Part shown: positions 63,882 through 64,000 of the stretch, piece by piece | Numbering within the stretch: the first letter of the stretch is position 1 | Layout of the letters: each line of letters begins with the position of its first letter | DNA from: Cyclobacteriaceae bacterium | Lineage (GTDB): Bacteria > Bacteroidota > Bacteroidia > Cytophagales > Cyclobacteriaceae | Direction of reading: 5' to 3' | DNA length: 64,000 bases | NCBI GenBank assembly: GCA_019638275.1 | Contig: JAHBUC010000006.1 | Location: 110,756-174,755, forward strand | The notes under the pieces: generated by a model | Databases searched by the model: none | What the model saw: only the letters and a program-made list of their open reading frames with translations | Told to the model about the DNA's origin: nothing | Made by a program: the position numbers and the translations under genes

Positions 63882-64000
63882 GAAACGTACGCGCGCTAAC
63901 ACAATGCATAAGCAATGGCGGGGTTCAGTTTAAAGTAAAAGTATTATCTTTCAAAATACGTTTGGCTACTGTGATAGAGACGCGTTTCAAAAACCGGCAA
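63882..64000. other. attC-like site 5, truncated by the window end
   Basis: 3' end of C5: GAAACGTACGCGCGCTAAC (63882-63900), complementary to C5's start at 61265 at 17 of 19 positions. The left arm (AATGCATAAGCAATGGCGGGG) and a central part like that of site 3 are present, but the right arm and next GTT lie past 64000. A sixth cassette probably follows. Confidence 0.75.

Larger units (their letters stand above)
40224..64000. mobile_element. Mobilisable genetic element in tRNA-Arg carrying a cassette array (right end outside window)
   Basis: The tRNA-Arg 3' end is the likely left attachment site. Going inward: large serine recombinase, 176-nt inverted repeat, ParA-like ATPase and two small genes, candidate oriT, MobC, MobA relaxase, Fic protein, tyrosine recombinase and defence cassettes. 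There is no type IV secretion set in the window, so this looks like an integrative and mobilisable element. No second copy of the tRNA 3' end is found before 64000, so the right junction is not seen and the array could also be a separate insertion next to the element. Confidence 0.7.
48304..64000 (+). other. Integron-like gene cassette array, five cassettes (last truncated)
   Basis: Cassettes by crossover points: C1 48305-48896 (592 bp), C2 48897-59067 (10.2 kb), C3 59068-59927 (860 bp), C4 59928-61265 (1338 bp), C5 61266 to past 64000. In each, the first 17-19 nt after and including G of GTT are complementary to the sequence ending at the cassette's own 3' RYYYAAC-type element: 15/17, 17/19, 18/19, 16/17 and 17/19 positions. 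Neighbouring cassettes do not share these sequences except C2 and C5 in the first 8. This self-matching is what integron cassettes show and what random repeats do not. All genes run in the same direction. Confidence 0.85.

Noticed and set aside
40224..64000. A second copy of the tRNA-Arg 3' end marking the right junction
   Set aside because: No repeat of the T-arm and acceptor sequence was found to the window end; the right boundary is left open.

Overview
The window looks like a Bacteroidota chromosome, most likely a Cytophagales-type marine or soil bacterium. The evidence is an exonuclease-DnaE fusion, a b558-type sdhCAB operon, DUF6090/DUF6132 proteins, LPP20-like lipoproteins, many secreted lipoproteins and a Bacteroidota-style mobilisation module. 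The species cannot be fixed from the sequence alone.

Positions 1-40,150 are ordinary chromosome: an AddAB-like recombination helicase-nuclease pair (the first gene is cut by the window start); a cluster of small redox enzymes (DOPA-dioxygenase-like, luciferase-like, SDR, F420-reductase-like) beside a Crp/Fnr regulator, with FNR-type palindromes before two of the genes; a run of small secreted or membrane hypotheticals separated by palindromic repeats; a rhodanese, a haem-binding lipoprotein, an S10 peptidase, YceI and a second Crp/Fnr regulator; a P1/S58 peptidase and a class IV aminotransferase; thioredoxin and DNA polymerase III alpha; succinate dehydrogenase; LPP20-type lipoproteins; a universal stress protein, asnS, rpoN, a PAP2-like membrane protein, an enoyl-CoA hydratase and an outer-membrane protein.

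At 40,150 lies a tRNA-Arg(ACG). From its 3' end begins a mobile element that runs beyond the window: a large serine recombinase whose reading frame ends inside the tRNA, a 176-nt inverted-repeat structure, a ParA-like ATPase with two small partners, a candidate oriT hairpin, MobC and MobA relaxase, and a Fic protein with a palindromic operator.

From 47,162 to the window end is the most interesting part. A Xer-like tyrosine recombinase, broken by one frameshift, is followed by an integron-like array of five cassettes. Each cassette begins with GTT plus about 16 nt. Its 3' end carries the reverse complement of that same start, matching 15-18 of 17-19 positions, with a conserved A-C mismatch at position 11. 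Consecutive cassettes are separated by long (132-174 nt) attC-like hairpins whose arms covary. This is the defining logic of integron cassettes, but the recombinase lacks the IntI-specific insertion, the sites are longer than usual, and one cassette is about 10.2 kb.

That large cassette carries a type I restriction-modification system (hsdM, hsdS, hsdR) with a Hachiman defence pair (hamA, hamB) between hsdS and hsdR. The last cassette carries a frameshifted RloC/PrrC-like ATPase with a zinc-hook CxxC. Cassettes 1, 3 and 4 each carry one unrecognised gene. A second, unrelated hairpin family (four copies) brackets only the two defence cassettes. Overall this reads as a mobilisable element carrying a cassette-organised defence island.
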